The notes below the pieces were generated by a model, which was not told where the DNA came from, did no database searches, and was given only the letters and a program-made list of their open reading frames with translations. DNA of 64,000 nucleotides, from the NCBI GenBank assembly GCA_003987725.1, contig RXJH01000003.1, positions 433,524-497,523 of the forward strand, written 5' to 3'. This document shows positions 43,881 to 53,101 of this stretch, in pieces. This stretch comes from Hyphomicrobium sp. (GTDB lineage Bacteria; Pseudomonadota; Alphaproteobacteria; Rhizobiales; Hyphomicrobiaceae). Each line of letters starts with the position of its first letter. The first letter of the stretch is position 1. The position numbers and the translations under genes are program-made.

Positions 43881-44979
43881 CCCTTAGAGCAACGGGTCTT
43901 GGGACAGCCCCAGGGCGGAATTGTCGTCTGAGCTGTCTGAAATAGGGGTCAACGAAGCGATCGACGGCTGCCGCGAAGGCGATCGAGATCAAAAGCGCGA
44001 TCGGGAACATGAGGTAAGGCTTCGCAGCGATTGCGGGGAAATCCGCCGCAAAAAGCCTGATCACAACGTAATGGCTAAGGTAGATCACGTAAGAGTAGAC
44101 GCCGATTTTTTTTACCAGAAGCCAATTCAAAAACCGGAACGGCGGGCGATCGGAGAACCGGATCGCAAAATAGAATATCGGCATCAAAGCGAGACCCTGA
44201 AGGCTGTAGCGGACGCCTTCGCGAAACGTTTCGTCGCGATAGAGCAAAGTCCCGAGCAGCGTGCCCCCGGCGATTGCCAACAGCGCCCATTGCATTGGAG
44301 ACATCGCGTCGCCTCGATGCATGGCTTTGACGGGATTCGCGACGATGGCCAGGATGCATCCATAGATGATCGAGTCGATCCGCGTGTCCGACGCGTAATA
44401 GGTTCGAATGGGCATGAAGCCCGGAGCGCCGATGAGATGGATGCGCCAAGCCAGGATGGCGAGGCAGCCGAGGGCAAGGAGCGCAGCAATCGTGCGCGGA
44501 CGCACGTTATTGCCGAGCAGCAATGACATGAGCAGCGGGTAGAACATGTAGAAGTGTTCTTCAACCGCGAGCGACCACAGGATGCCTGTGCCATCCGGAA
44601 CGGTGTTTCCCGGATCAAAAAAAATGCCGTAGTAGTTGGCGAAATACGAAACTTGGGCTGCTAGCCCATAGAGGGATATGCCCCCTTTCAACCACCCGAA
44701 ATATGTGAGGCTATATGCGATCGCGAGAGTGATCAGCAGCGGCGGCATCAATCGGAATACGCGTCGCGCATAGAATTTCAAAATATCGATTTCACCGGTG
44801 GACTCGCTCTCGGCGAGCATGAGGGTCGTGATCAGGTATCCGCTTAGAAAAAAGAATATTGTGACGCCGAGCCCGCCCGGCACAGCCGAGAAGCCAGAGT
44901 GAGACAATACAACGATCAGAACCGAGATGGCCCGAATGCCGTCAAGCGATGGGATGCTGAGCGCGTGTGCCTTGCTCAT
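43870..44979 (-). CDS. acyltransferase family 3 membrane protein (second copy)
   Basis: A 369-residue membrane acyltransferase with about ten membrane segments. PSLDGIRAISVLIVVLSHSG is the active-site region, followed by FFFLSGYLITTLMLAESES and ARRVFRLMPPLLITLAIAYS. It differs clearly from the family member at 40835-41959, so the two probably act on different positions or sugars. Its 3' end overlaps the convergent RmlC-like gene. Confidence 0.92.
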   Translation of the reverse strand: MSKAHALSIPSLDGIRAISVLIVVLSHSGFSAVPGGLGVTIFFFLSGYLITTLMLAESESTGEIDILKFYARRVFRLMPPLLITLAIAYSLTYFGWLKGGISLYGLAAQVSYFANYYGIFFDPGNTVPDGTGILWSLAVEEHFYMFYPLLMSLLLGNNVRPRTIAALLALGCLAILAWRIHLIGAPGFMPIRTYYASDTRIDSIIYGCILAIVANPVKAMHRGDAMSPMQWALLAIAGGTLLGTLLYRDETFREGVRYSLQGLALMPIFYFAIRFSDRPPFRFLNWLLVKKIGVYSYVIYLSHYVVIRLFAADFPAIAAKPYLMFPIALLISIAFAAAVDRFVDPYFRQLRRQFRPGAVPRPVALRVSE

Positions 44980-45149
44980 GTGGGTCTCGACCTAGGAAGC
45001 ATGACCGATCATTCCTCTCGCGGTACCATGCTTGGTAAGTCCTTGCCCGAATATTGCGGTATTCACACGGCCGGGAAGCGGCGCATGCGTCGCGGCATGC
45101 TCACCCCATGCGGGTGCCGGTACAGAGTAGGCCCACGGCAGCGTCATCG

Positions 45150-45803
45150 TCATGCGACGACCAGTTTGCGAGCGACGAACGCTTCTGCATAACGCTCGGC
45201 CGCTCGGCACTCCATGCCACGCAATCGCGCGAGCCCGCGAAACGTCTCGTCGTCGAACCAGTGCTTCGAGCGCTGCGTGCCGAAATGCTTCATGAGCAGT
45301 TCGATCTTGCGGGCCAGAACGCCTGCTTCAAGAGGAACGTAAAGGTTCGGCTGGCCTAGATCGCCATCCCACTTCGGGATCTCGTACTCGAGGATCAGGT
45401 GATCACGAAACGTATTCCACGTGTAACGGCAGACCTCCCGATGATCCTGGTGTGAATCGTCGCGCCGGTGCGTCAAAATCAAATCCGGATTGAACCGGTC
45501 TTTCAGCGTTTCAAACCAATCCTTGATTTGCTCTCCCTGGGCCGGAAAAAAACCGTCTCTGAACGACATCACTTCAACGTTGGCGGTTTCTGCACCTTGA
45601 AGAAATGAATTCGCAGACCCTCGCGCTTCCGCTTCTCGATCGCCGATCCCGCTCAGGACGCACCAACGAATATTGAGTTTGGCACCCGTCGAGATCCATT
45701 GCAGCAGCGTGGCGCCCGCGCCGATTTCAATATCGTCGGAATGCGCGCCGAGGCACAGAACAGAGAGCCGTTCCCCAGCGGCCGGTAGCTTGAGCGGAAG
45801 CAT
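45150..45803 (-). CDS. PIG-L family deacetylase
   Basis: A 217-residue zinc-dependent deacetylase. LCLGAHSDDIEIGAGATLL holds the metal-binding AHxDDxE motif at residues 16-27, and THRRDDSHQDHREVCRY supplies the third His. Such enzymes remove an N-acetyl group from an amino sugar. The gene follows the cytidylyltransferase gene by 11 bases, so it is part of the sugar-nucleotide block. Confidence 0.93.
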   Translation of the reverse strand: MLPLKLPAAGERLSVLCLGAHSDDIEIGAGATLLQWISTGAKLNIRWCVLSGIGDREAEARGSANSFLQGAETANVEVMSFRDGFFPAQGEQIKDWFETLKDRFNPDLILTHRRDDSHQDHREVCRYTWNTFRDHLILEYEIPKWDGDLGQPNLYVPLEAGVLARKIELLMKHFGTQRSKHWFDDETFRGLARLRGMECRAAERYAEAFVARKLVVA

Positions 45804-45814
45804 CGGTTGGTTCC

Positions 45815-46600
45815 TTACTCGGGGGCATTCGAGTGATTGCGCCAGGGCATGCTGCCCTTCTCGACCATTTCCTCCAACACGCGCTTGTCCTGCAGGGTGT
45901 CCATCGCCCGCCAGAATCCTTCGTGCTTGAAAGCGATAAGCCGCTGTTCTGCGATCAAACGGTTGAACGGCTCCAGCACCAATTCCTCACCGTCTTGAAT
46001 GTAGTCGAAAATCTTATTGGAAAAGACGAAGTACCCGCCGTTGATCCATATATCGCTTTGTTGGTTCGACCGCATGCGGCTGACCAGGCCGTCGTCACCG
46101 AATTCCGCAAGATGAAAGTTGAACGGCGGGCGGACGGCCACGAACAACCCTACGGCGCCGCTTTTTTTCAGGCGATCGATCATTTCGGGGATCGGAGCGT
46201 CCGTGAGGCCGTCGCTGTAGTTTGCGAGAAAATAGTCTTCGTCCTGAACGAGGTGTTTCACAGCCATCAGGCGCTGCCCGATGTTGCGCCACATCCCCGT
46301 GTCGACGAGGGAAATACGCCAGTCGGGCGGTTGCGGGCCGAGGATCTCGACCTTTTTACCGAACTCCGAGATGACGCAGTCACTGTATGCGGAGGGATCG
46401 AAATCGCGAAAATATTCTCGGATGACGTTCGCCTTGTAACCGAGGCACAGCACGAAATCGCGATGCCCGAATCTGCTGTAGTACTGCATGATATGCAATA
46501 ATATCGGCTGATGGCCGACTGGGATCATCGGCTTCGGAATCGCTTCCGAATAGTCGCGAATGCGCGTGCCGAGACCGCCGCAAAAAAGAACGACTTTCAT
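45815..46600 (-). CDS. glucose-1-phosphate cytidylyltransferase-like sugar nucleotidyltransferase
   Basis: A 261-residue nucleotidyltransferase. The N-terminal VLFCGGLGTRIRDYSEAIPK is the pyrophosphorylase signature with its catalytic Lys; IPVGHQPILLHIMQYYSRFG and FLANYSDGLTDAPI (metal-binding Asp) are as in RfbF-type enzymes that make CDP-glucose from CTP and glucose 1-phosphate. Three bases separate it from the methyltransferase gene. CDP-glucose would be the entry to CDP-deoxy sugars; a matching 4,6-dehydratase is not obvious here. Confidence 0.88.
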   Translation of the reverse strand: MKVVLFCGGLGTRIRDYSEAIPKPMIPVGHQPILLHIMQYYSRFGHRDFVLCLGYKANVIREYFRDFDPSAYSDCVISEFGKKVEILGPQPPDWRISLVDTGMWRNIGQRLMAVKHLVQDEDYFLANYSDGLTDAPIPEMIDRLKKSGAVGLFVAVRPPFNFHLAEFGDDGLVSRMRSNQQSDIWINGGYFVFSNKIFDYIQDGEELVLEPFNRLIAEQRLIAFKHEGFWRAMDTLQDKRVLEEMVEKGSMPWRNHSNAPE

Positions 46601-46603
46601 TTC

Positions 46604-47893
46604 TCAAGCCTCGCCGGGTTCGATCACGTGAACCTCTGGGATGGGCACGATCAACGTGCATCCCCATTTGGAAGTATAGTGTAGCTGGGCGGCGATCTCA
46701 TCGCGCAGGTTCCACGGCAGGATTACGATATAGTCGGGACGCGCATCCTCGATCGCAGAGACGGGCAATATAGGGATGTGCATCCCGGGAGTGAAGCGCC
46801 CGTGCTTGTAGGGATTGCGATCGACGGTGAAGTCGAGAAAGTCGACGCCGATGCCGCAGTAGTTCAGAAGGGTATTGCCTTTGCCGGGCGCCCCGTAACC
46901 GCAAATGCGCTTGCCCTGCTTTTTGCACTCGATCAGGAAAGACAAAAGATTTCGCTTCGTCGCGTGCACTTTGGGCGCAAATTTTAGGTAAGCCTCGATC
47001 GTATTGAAGCCCATCGCGAGTTCTTCTGCGCGCACCTTTGCAACCGATGGCGTGGCGACGTGGCTGGCGTCTTGACGGCACATATAGACCCGGATCGAGC
47101 CGCCGTGTGTCGACAACTCTTCGATGTCGAACACCCTAAGCCCGTGGCGGTGAGCCAGCTGATCCATCGTAGTGAGCGAGAAATAGGAAAAGTGCTCGTG
47201 ATAGATCGTGTCGAACTGATTTTCGTCGATAAGGCGCGTGAGGTGCGGCACCTCGATCGTGATCACGCCCTCTGGCTTCAGTAAGTGCGCCATGCCAGCC
47301 GTGAAGCCGTTCAGGTCGGGAACCTGCGCCAGCACGTTATTGCCAATGATAAGGTCCGCGCGGCGTCCTTCACCGACAAGGCGATCGGCGAGATCCTTGC
47401 CGAAGAATTCGACGAGTGTTGGGATGTCCTTGCCACGCGCCACCTCCGCAACGTTGGCAGCCGGTTCGATACCCGTTACGGGGACACCGAGCGGCAGAAA
47501 ATGCTGCAGCAGATATCCGTCATTGCTCGCGATCTCATAGACTTGGCTTTCGGCGCCGAGACCGAGGCGAGCCTTGATCATATGGCAGTACGTTTTTGCG
47601 TGCGCGACCCATGACGTCGAATAGGAGGAGAAATACGCGTATTCGGTGAAGATGCTTTCGGGATTTACGTATTCCTGCAATTGGACCAGGAAGCAGGTGT
47701 CGCAGACAAGCACGTGCAGCGGAAAGTACGGTTCCATGCGATCGGTCTGATCCGCTGCCAGAAAGCTTTCGCAGAGAGGAGACATTCCAAGGTCGACAAA
47801 TGTCTTTGTCAGTGGCGCCTGACAAAGCCGGCAACATTTGCCAGTTCCCTCGTGGTGGGAAGGCTCGGAAGCGGTCCGCACGTCGATTTGCAT
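46604..47893 (-). CDS. sugar C-methyltransferase (TylCIII/NovU type)
   Basis: A 429-residue SAM-dependent methyltransferase with the three-part layout of sugar C-methyltransferases: a zinc-binding N-terminus (CRLCQAPL and VCDTCFLVQLQ), a central SAM-binding domain (YEIASNDGYLLQHFLPLGVP, ADLIIGNNVLAQVPD, YHEHFSYFSLTT) and a C-terminal Rossmann-like domain (RICGYGAPGKGNTLLNYCGI). It adds a methyl group to carbon 3 (or similar) of a keto sugar nucleotide, giving a branched sugar. First gene of the operon with the cytidylyltransferase and PIG-L genes. Confidence 0.92.
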   Translation of the reverse strand: MQIDVRTASEPSHHEGTGKCCRLCQAPLTKTFVDLGMSPLCESFLAADQTDRMEPYFPLHVLVCDTCFLVQLQEYVNPESIFTEYAYFSSYSTSWVAHAKTYCHMIKARLGLGAESQVYEIASNDGYLLQHFLPLGVPVTGIEPAANVAEVARGKDIPTLVEFFGKDLADRLVGEGRRADLIIGNNVLAQVPDLNGFTAGMAHLLKPEGVITIEVPHLTRLIDENQFDTIYHEHFSYFSLTTMDQLAHRHGLRVFDIEELSTHGGSIRVYMCRQDASHVATPSVAKVRAEELAMGFNTIEAYLKFAPKVHATKRNLLSFLIECKKQGKRICGYGAPGKGNTLLNYCGIGVDFLDFTVDRNPYKHGRFTPGMHIPILPVSAIEDARPDYIVILPWNLRDEIAAQLHYTSKWGCTLIVPIPEVHVIEPGEA

Positions 47894-48315
47894 TGATAGA
47901 ATCCCGCCGTCACAAATTGTATTTTGGTGAAGACAACGCGCCTTCTGCCCAAGGCGCCGCCCGCTAGTTTATACCGAAGACCCCCCATTCAGGATAATTT
48001 CGATGCCAAGGGTGAATGGCGAGCGATATAGCGGAATGAACTGCATAGGCATATCCAGCGACGAGTGATCCGTGAGCGGACGAGATTATAATAGAACCGT
48101 CGATATATCCTAATTTTAACAACGAAGAATATACAAGACAGACTGCGGTGAGGGGCCGCTCCGCCGCGGCGGCGCAGCCGTTAGCAAATTGCCCGTTGCC
48201 CGGCACTTGGATGCCAATGGTTTCATCAGGGTGGCGTCATTGACGTCATCTGGTGTGATGTGCCTCGGGAACCAGGCGTGCTTGTGACCCTCGTTCGATT
48301 GCGTGAAACCCCGTA
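47894..48315. other. intergenic gap, no gene seen
   Basis: 422 bases between the second flippase gene and the methyltransferase operon, all leftward. The A+T-rich part around 47920-48120 is the likely promoter region of the methyltransferase operon. Only frames without codon bias occur. Confidence 0.4.
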
Positions 48316-49812
48316 TCACTGGGTCGGACCCTGGCTTTCGAGAGCAATGGGGCCGGATGGCGCTGCCGAGCCACCGACCAAGCTCTTGAACAGGTCGTGA
48401 TAAAAATCCCTTTGCCCGAGTACGAACAGCAAGACGAACAAGTAAGTCATCGCCATGACAGCGCCCCCGATGATCAATTTGACCAGAGGGGAGGACCAGT
48501 CGCCGGCCATTTGCAGGAAAGCGAACGCGCAGGCCGCTGATATGACAGCCGAAGTTAGGGGCCGGGAGATCGATATTAGCAATTCGCGTAGCGAGATGAC
48601 GGTGCCATGCAGACACCACATCAGGCATGGGATCAGAAAGAGTACCATCGCCGTCGAGAAGGCCGTTGCAATGCCTTGAGGGCCGTACGGCAATCCGATC
48701 AGATAAAAGGCCGTCACCCAAGGAGCTATAAAGAGCGAGATGTACAGGCTTCTTCTCTGCAACCCGACCGCAAGAAGGAACCAGTAGAGCGGATTGATCA
48801 TCCCGAAGGTCGCAATGGTCGGTGCCAGCAAGCGGAATATGACAGCAGACTCCGCCCATTTTGGCCCCAACGCGACGCGGATGATCTCGTTCGCGAAGAG
48901 CGCGCAGAAGAGAGTCATCGGCAGGGTTATCGAAACAAGGACCGAGTAGCTCTTGAGAAAGTAAGTTTTGAGCCTCTGAGGATCGTCCTGCAATCGCGAC
49001 AGCGTCGCAAACGTGACGCTGCCAAGCGCGTGATTGAGGCTCGATGTCGGGATCTCGATCAGAAAATACGCCCTTCCATAAATTCCGACGGCGGTGGGGC
49101 CCCATACGCGACCCAAAAGAACCTTGTCCAAATTATATGCGATATAGGCCACGAGACCGTTCAGCGTGACGGTGCCCCCGAACCACAGCATCGATCGGAC
49201 GCCGTGAGTCCGGCGCGGCGCTCCTGGAACCCAGCCCGTAACCAGCCATGCACCTGCCGTGATCAGCGCGGCAGGAATAGTTGCGTTCGCGACAAGCGAC
49301 CAATATCCAAAGCCCCAAGCCGCCATGGCGATCGCGATGGTCATGGCCGCGACTTGGCCGAAGAGCTCGATTGCGACGAGCGCGGAATAACGCATTTGCC
49401 GATTGAGAATGGCACAATGCTGCACGCCCAACCCAGTGAATGCAAAGCCGGCGGAAATAGCGAGCGTAACCCAGAAGAGACGCGGCTCATTGTAGAAGTG
49501 GACGACGAGCGGCGCGGTTACGACGCACAGGAGGGATAAGGCCACGCCGAAAAAGACATTGATCCAGAAGAGCGTCGAAAGCTGTTGATCGGTGATATTG
49601 GGCGACTGGATCGTTGCCGTCGAAAGTCCCGCTGAAGTGAACAATTGATAGACGCCGGTCACAGCCGTGACCATCCCGATGAGGCCGAAGTCGGTCGGCT
49701 GGAGCAAGCGCGCGGACACAAAAAGAAAAATGAGCCGAAGAAGCAGATTGAGCCCTTGACCGACGAGCTTGACGAGGCCGCTGCGTAACGCCTTCTGCTT
49801 TAGGTTCTCCAC
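48316..49812 (-). CDS. Wzx-type polysaccharide flippase (second of two)
   Basis: A 498-residue polytopic transporter of the PST/MATE superfamily with 12-14 membrane segments. RLLQPTDFGLIGMVTAVTGV matches the family motif and aligns with the corresponding stretch of the flippase at 35471-37039; NLDKVLLGRVWGPTAVGIYG lies mid-protein. It starts with GTG at 49812. A second flippase suggests either a second repeat unit or transport of a modified intermediate. Confidence 0.92.
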   Translation of the reverse strand: MENLKQKALRSGLVKLVGQGLNLLLRLIFLFVSARLLQPTDFGLIGMVTAVTGVYQLFTSAGLSTATIQSPNITDQQLSTLFWINVFFGVALSLLCVVTAPLVVHFYNEPRLFWVTLAISAGFAFTGLGVQHCAILNRQMRYSALVAIELFGQVAAMTIAIAMAAWGFGYWSLVANATIPAALITAGAWLVTGWVPGAPRRTHGVRSMLWFGGTVTLNGLVAYIAYNLDKVLLGRVWGPTAVGIYGRAYFLIEIPTSSLNHALGSVTFATLSRLQDDPQRLKTYFLKSYSVLVSITLPMTLFCALFANEIIRVALGPKWAESAVIFRLLAPTIATFGMINPLYWFLLAVGLQRRSLYISLFIAPWVTAFYLIGLPYGPQGIATAFSTAMVLFLIPCLMWCLHGTVISLRELLISISRPLTSAVISAACAFAFLQMAGDWSSPLVKLIIGGAVMAMTYLFVLLFVLGQRDFYHDLFKSLVGGSAAPSGPIALESQGPTQ

Positions 49813-50276
49813 GCTTTGCCCCGATCCGCGCTGTATTCATTCAAGATCGCGTTATTCCAGCTCCCATCGGACTGGACCAAAGCATCCTCGATCGAGGCCG
49901 GAACGTGCCCAGTAGCGTTGAGCAGGCGCTTCACCATACTAACGTAAGAGCGGGAATTCGATCCCATTTGCTGTTACCGGAGCCTTCCGCCTGTCGACCT
50001 TCCGGGTCTCGGCATTCGGTTTGGCGCGCACTCGACCCGGCCAGAAAATAGCCATCGGTCAATTGAACGCGTTGATCCCTGTACGACCTTTCATGACAGA
50101 GCCCCCTGAAAAATGGATTAAGCGTCCCCGTGCACTGCATCGATCAAGGGATTCCGTGATCTATGGTTACATGACGGTGCGGCCGGTGCCGTTCACCACA
50201 AGGCGCCGATCATGGATTCCAGGCGGCTTATTCGTGATACGATAATTGCAAACGATTGGGGCAAGGTCGCGGAAAA
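49813..50276. promoter_or_regulatory. divergent intergenic region
   Basis: 464 bases between the leftward flippase gene and the rightward Cys-rich gene, expected to hold promoters for both. No convincing coding frame or strong repeat was seen. Confidence 0.4.
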
Positions 50277-51311
50277 ATGACGTTCCAGGTCGGCGAATGG
50301 ATCGAGATCCGTTCCAAAGAAGAAATATTGGCAACCCTGGATAAGACTGGCCGGCTTGAGGGAATGCCTTTCATGCCGGAAATGTTTCAATTCTGCGGTC
50401 AGAAATTCAAGGTCTATAAGAGCGCCCATAAAACTTGCGAATTCGTTTATACGCTTAAATCGCGGTCTGTTCCGAACACCGTGCACCTCGACCTTCGATG
50501 CGACGGAGCATTGCATGGCGGTTGCCAGCACGCGTGTCTCCTTTATTGGAAGAAGGCGTGGCTGAAAGATCCGTATGCATTGAGAGATGATGAAGACGGG
50601 CAACCGGTAACAAGCGGAGACGGATGCACGGAAGCAGACGTCCTCGCGACGGCGCGATCAACAAGTGATCGTAACGAAACGATCTATTCCTGCCAGGGCA
50701 CGGAGATTCTGCGCTTTTCGTCACAGCTGGCTTGGTGGGATATGCGCCAATACCTTCGCGACTGGCGCTCGGGCAACGTTGGTCTGCGGACACTTTTCAA
50801 CGGCATGGCGTTTGGCACATTCACCAGCCTAGTCGGCGCCAGTAACAGGCTGGGTCTCAAGCTGGGAGAGCCGTTGCGCTGGCTTTACGATCAGTTCGCA
50901 TTTGTCTGCGGCCCCTACCCGCGCAGGCCGGGCAAGGCGCTCAAGGGCCAGCCCCTTCCTTGGTCCGTTGAAAATCTCCAGCCCGGCGAACTCGTTCGCG
51001 TGAAATCGTACGATGAAATTCTGAAAACGATTGACGTCGACTGTAGGAACAGAGGGCTCTCATTTGACGCAGAAATGGTTCCCTATTGTGGAAAGGAATT
51101 CCGCGTCAGAGCCGTCATCGATACGATGATCGATGAGAAGACCGGTAAAATAATGAAACTCAAAAATCGATGCGTGTCATTGGAGGGCGCAATTTGCCGG
51201 TCGAAGTATTCCAACTGCAGAATAAACTGCCCGCGCAGCATTCTTCCCTGGTGGCGTGAAATTTGGCTCGAGCGGGTCGCCGAAGATGGGCGAACCGGAA
51301 GCCCCAGCTAA
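50277..51311 (+). CDS. two-repeat Cys-rich protein of unknown function
   Basis: A 344-residue protein built of two copies of one unit. Each opens with a beta-rich stretch (VGEWIEIRSKEEILATLD; PGELVRVKSYDEILKTID), continues with MPEMFQFCGQKFKV or DAEMVPYCGKEFRV, and ends in a Cys/His-rich, Trp-rich part (CDGALHGGCQHACLLYWKK; SKYSNCRINCPRSILPWWRE). The spacing of Cys and His suggests metal binding, and the first part looks SH3-like. No enzyme family is recognised. It sits between a flippase and a sugar epimerase gene, so a role in polysaccharide or protein-linked modification is possible. ATG at 50277 is preferred for its ribosome binding site (ggtcgcgga). Confidence 0.7.
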   Translation: MTFQVGEWIEIRSKEEILATLDKTGRLEGMPFMPEMFQFCGQKFKVYKSAHKTCEFVYTLKSRSVPNTVHLDLRCDGALHGGCQHACLLYWKKAWLKDPYALRDDEDGQPVTSGDGCTEADVLATARSTSDRNETIYSCQGTEILRFSSQLAWWDMRQYLRDWRSGNVGLRTLFNGMAFGTFTSLVGASNRLGLKLGEPLRWLYDQFAFVCGPYPRRPGKALKGQPLPWSVENLQPGELVRVKSYDEILKTIDVDCRNRGLSFDAEMVPYCGKEFRVRAVIDTMIDEKTGKIMKLKNRCVSLEGAICRSKYSNCRINCPRSILPWWREIWLERVAEDGRTGSPS

Positions 51312-51339
51312 AGACGCCAACTGCGCAGGATCGCCAGCT

Positions 51340-52386
51340 CTACTTGGCCGCGGCGTTTGCCGTATGGCGCAGCGTGGTATCGATGATGCCTTCCGCCAAA
51401 AGCTTTTTGATGTGCCCGATGCGCTGATAGCGGGGCCCCTCGAATTCCTCATGGGTGAGGCCTGACGCCTTGAACGCTTCGTAGACTTGCTGCGCGCCCG
51501 TGCGCGCGGTCCACTTCGGTTTGAAGTCCGGCAATGTACGGGCGATCTTGTCGAAGTTCACGCGATAGCAGCGCTTGTCCGGTCCCGCGTCCGCCGCATA
51601 AGCGACGCGACATCCAGGAACGACCTCCGCGACGATATTTGCGATCTCGCTGATCCTGTAATTCTCGGCCGTGCTGCCGACGTTGAAGGCTTGACTGAAG
51701 ATCGTGTCGGTCGGGGCGTTCAGCGCAGCGACGAATGCGCTCGAAATATCTTCTATATGCGCGATCGGCCGCCAAGGCGTGCCGTCGGACTTCAAATAAA
51801 TCAGTCCCTTTGTAACGGCCCATGCCACGAGATTGTTGAGAACAATATCGAACCGCATGCGCGGGGAAAGGCCGTAGGCGGTCGCAGGCCGGAGAAATGT
51901 AGGGCAGAAATCTCCGCTTGCCAGCTTCGCGATATCGCGCTCCGACCAGACTTTAGACTCGCCGTAAGCCGTCACCGGATTAAGTTCGCCGGTCTCGTCG
52001 ATGAAATCGTCCCCTGCCAGGCCGTAATTGCTGCACGACGAGGCCATGACAAAGCGACGGACTCCGGCTGCTTTGGCCGTCTGTGCAACATGAACGCTGC
52101 CGCGATGATTGATCGCATACGTCGTATCGCGGTTGAGATCGCTCAGCGGGTCGTTGGAAAGCGCCGCCAGATGAACGACGGCGTCGAACCCGGCAAGATC
52201 GGCGGGTTCGAGATCGCGGATATCCTTCCGGATGGAGGGAATTGGAACGATGCGGCCGCCTTCGGCGAACGTGCACCGTTCGTAAAGATCGCTGTCGCAA
52301 CCAACGAGGCTATGGCCAGCTGCGATGAGCGCCGGCGTCATCACCGTGCCGATATAGCCCATATGGCCAGTCAACAAGACCTTCAT
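51340..52386 (-). CDS. NAD-dependent epimerase/dehydratase
   Basis: A 348-residue extended SDR. The dinucleotide motif is [20 protein letters not shown] (GxxGYIG); catalytic residues are in MASSCSNYG and [15 protein letters not shown] (YxxxK); [20 protein letters not shown] and [18 protein letters not shown] are typical of sugar-nucleotide epimerases and dehydratases. It may act on the keto sugar made by the cytidylyltransferase/methyltransferase block. The exact reaction is not evident. Convergent with the Cys-rich gene, 28 bases apart. Confidence 0.88.
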   Translation of the reverse strand: MKVLLTGHMGYIGTVMTPALIAAGHSLVGCDSDLYERCTFAEGGRIVPIPSIRKDIRDLEPADLAGFDAVVHLAALSNDPLSDLNRDTTYAINHRGSVHVAQTAKAAGVRRFVMASSCSNYGLAGDDFIDETGELNPVTAYGESKVWSERDIAKLASGDFCPTFLRPATAYGLSPRMRFDIVLNNLVAWAVTKGLIYLKSDGTPWRPIAHIEDISSAFVAALNAPTDTIFSQAFNVGSTAENYRISEIANIVAEVVPGCRVAYAADAGPDKRCYRVNFDKIARTLPDFKPKWTARTGAQQVYEAFKASGLTHEEFEGPRYQRIGHIKKLLAEGIIDTTLRHTANAAAK

Positions 52387-53101
52387 GAAAATCCCCCGGT
52401 GCCCACTGATCGACGTTCACTGCCCTGCTGCTCCAAACCGTGCCTTGAAGTCGTGGACTACGGATTGGGGGTGAAGAAGGCAGTGCTGTACGCGGTTCTA
52501 TTCTGGAAATTTTTTCGCCTCAGACTCTCGTCCGCCCACGAAGCTTCGCCATTTTTCGTTTTTATCAGCTGGGGTAGTCCGAACAAGGATCATGTGCCCG
52601 GCTAGTAAATTGGGTTCGGCATCTCAGGTGCTGGATTACATATTTTGAAGTCCCAGAAGACGCGCCATGGAGTGTCCGAGCTGCTTTCACGCCTCAACGA
52701 TGCCTCCAATCGCAGTGGCGTCGTTTCGAGTGCGATCCGCAATTGAGACGCGAGCCGCGATCCGGGTGCGCGAGGTGGGGAGAGACACGCAGCGGCAGGC
52801 ATCGAATGCATCCTGACATTCGCATGGTTCGGAAACAAACAGCCGCCACAGATTTGTTTTACACGTCGAATGTTCTTATTCGATTAACGTCGTTGTCGAA
52901 AAAGGCGAGCTTTCCTCCGAGACCAAACAGCACACGGTGCCTGCAAATCCGGCCAAAAAGACGCGCAAAAGGAGAGATGCGATCTCTCAGCACTGAGCGC
53001 TATATACGTAAACCACTGATCAATGTTATTGTGTAAGTTGTGGGATTTAGACGCTTATTCATCGCGCAATTCCTCTGGGCTTTCGAGGTAGATCCAAAGA
53101 C
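52387..53101. promoter_or_regulatory. 715-base divergent region upstream of the Wzc-like gene
   Basis: The longest non-coding stretch before the export genes. It lies between the leftward epimerase gene and the rightward Wzc-like gene. A+T-rich segments at 52500-52630 and 52850-53040 are likely promoter zones, and gaggtag precedes the wzc start. No coding frame with bias was found. Confidence 0.45.

Noticed and set aside
51487-52605. A 372-codon rightward frame opposite the SDR epimerase gene.
   Set aside because: The epimerase motifs on the minus strand are unambiguous; this frame is an antisense shadow.
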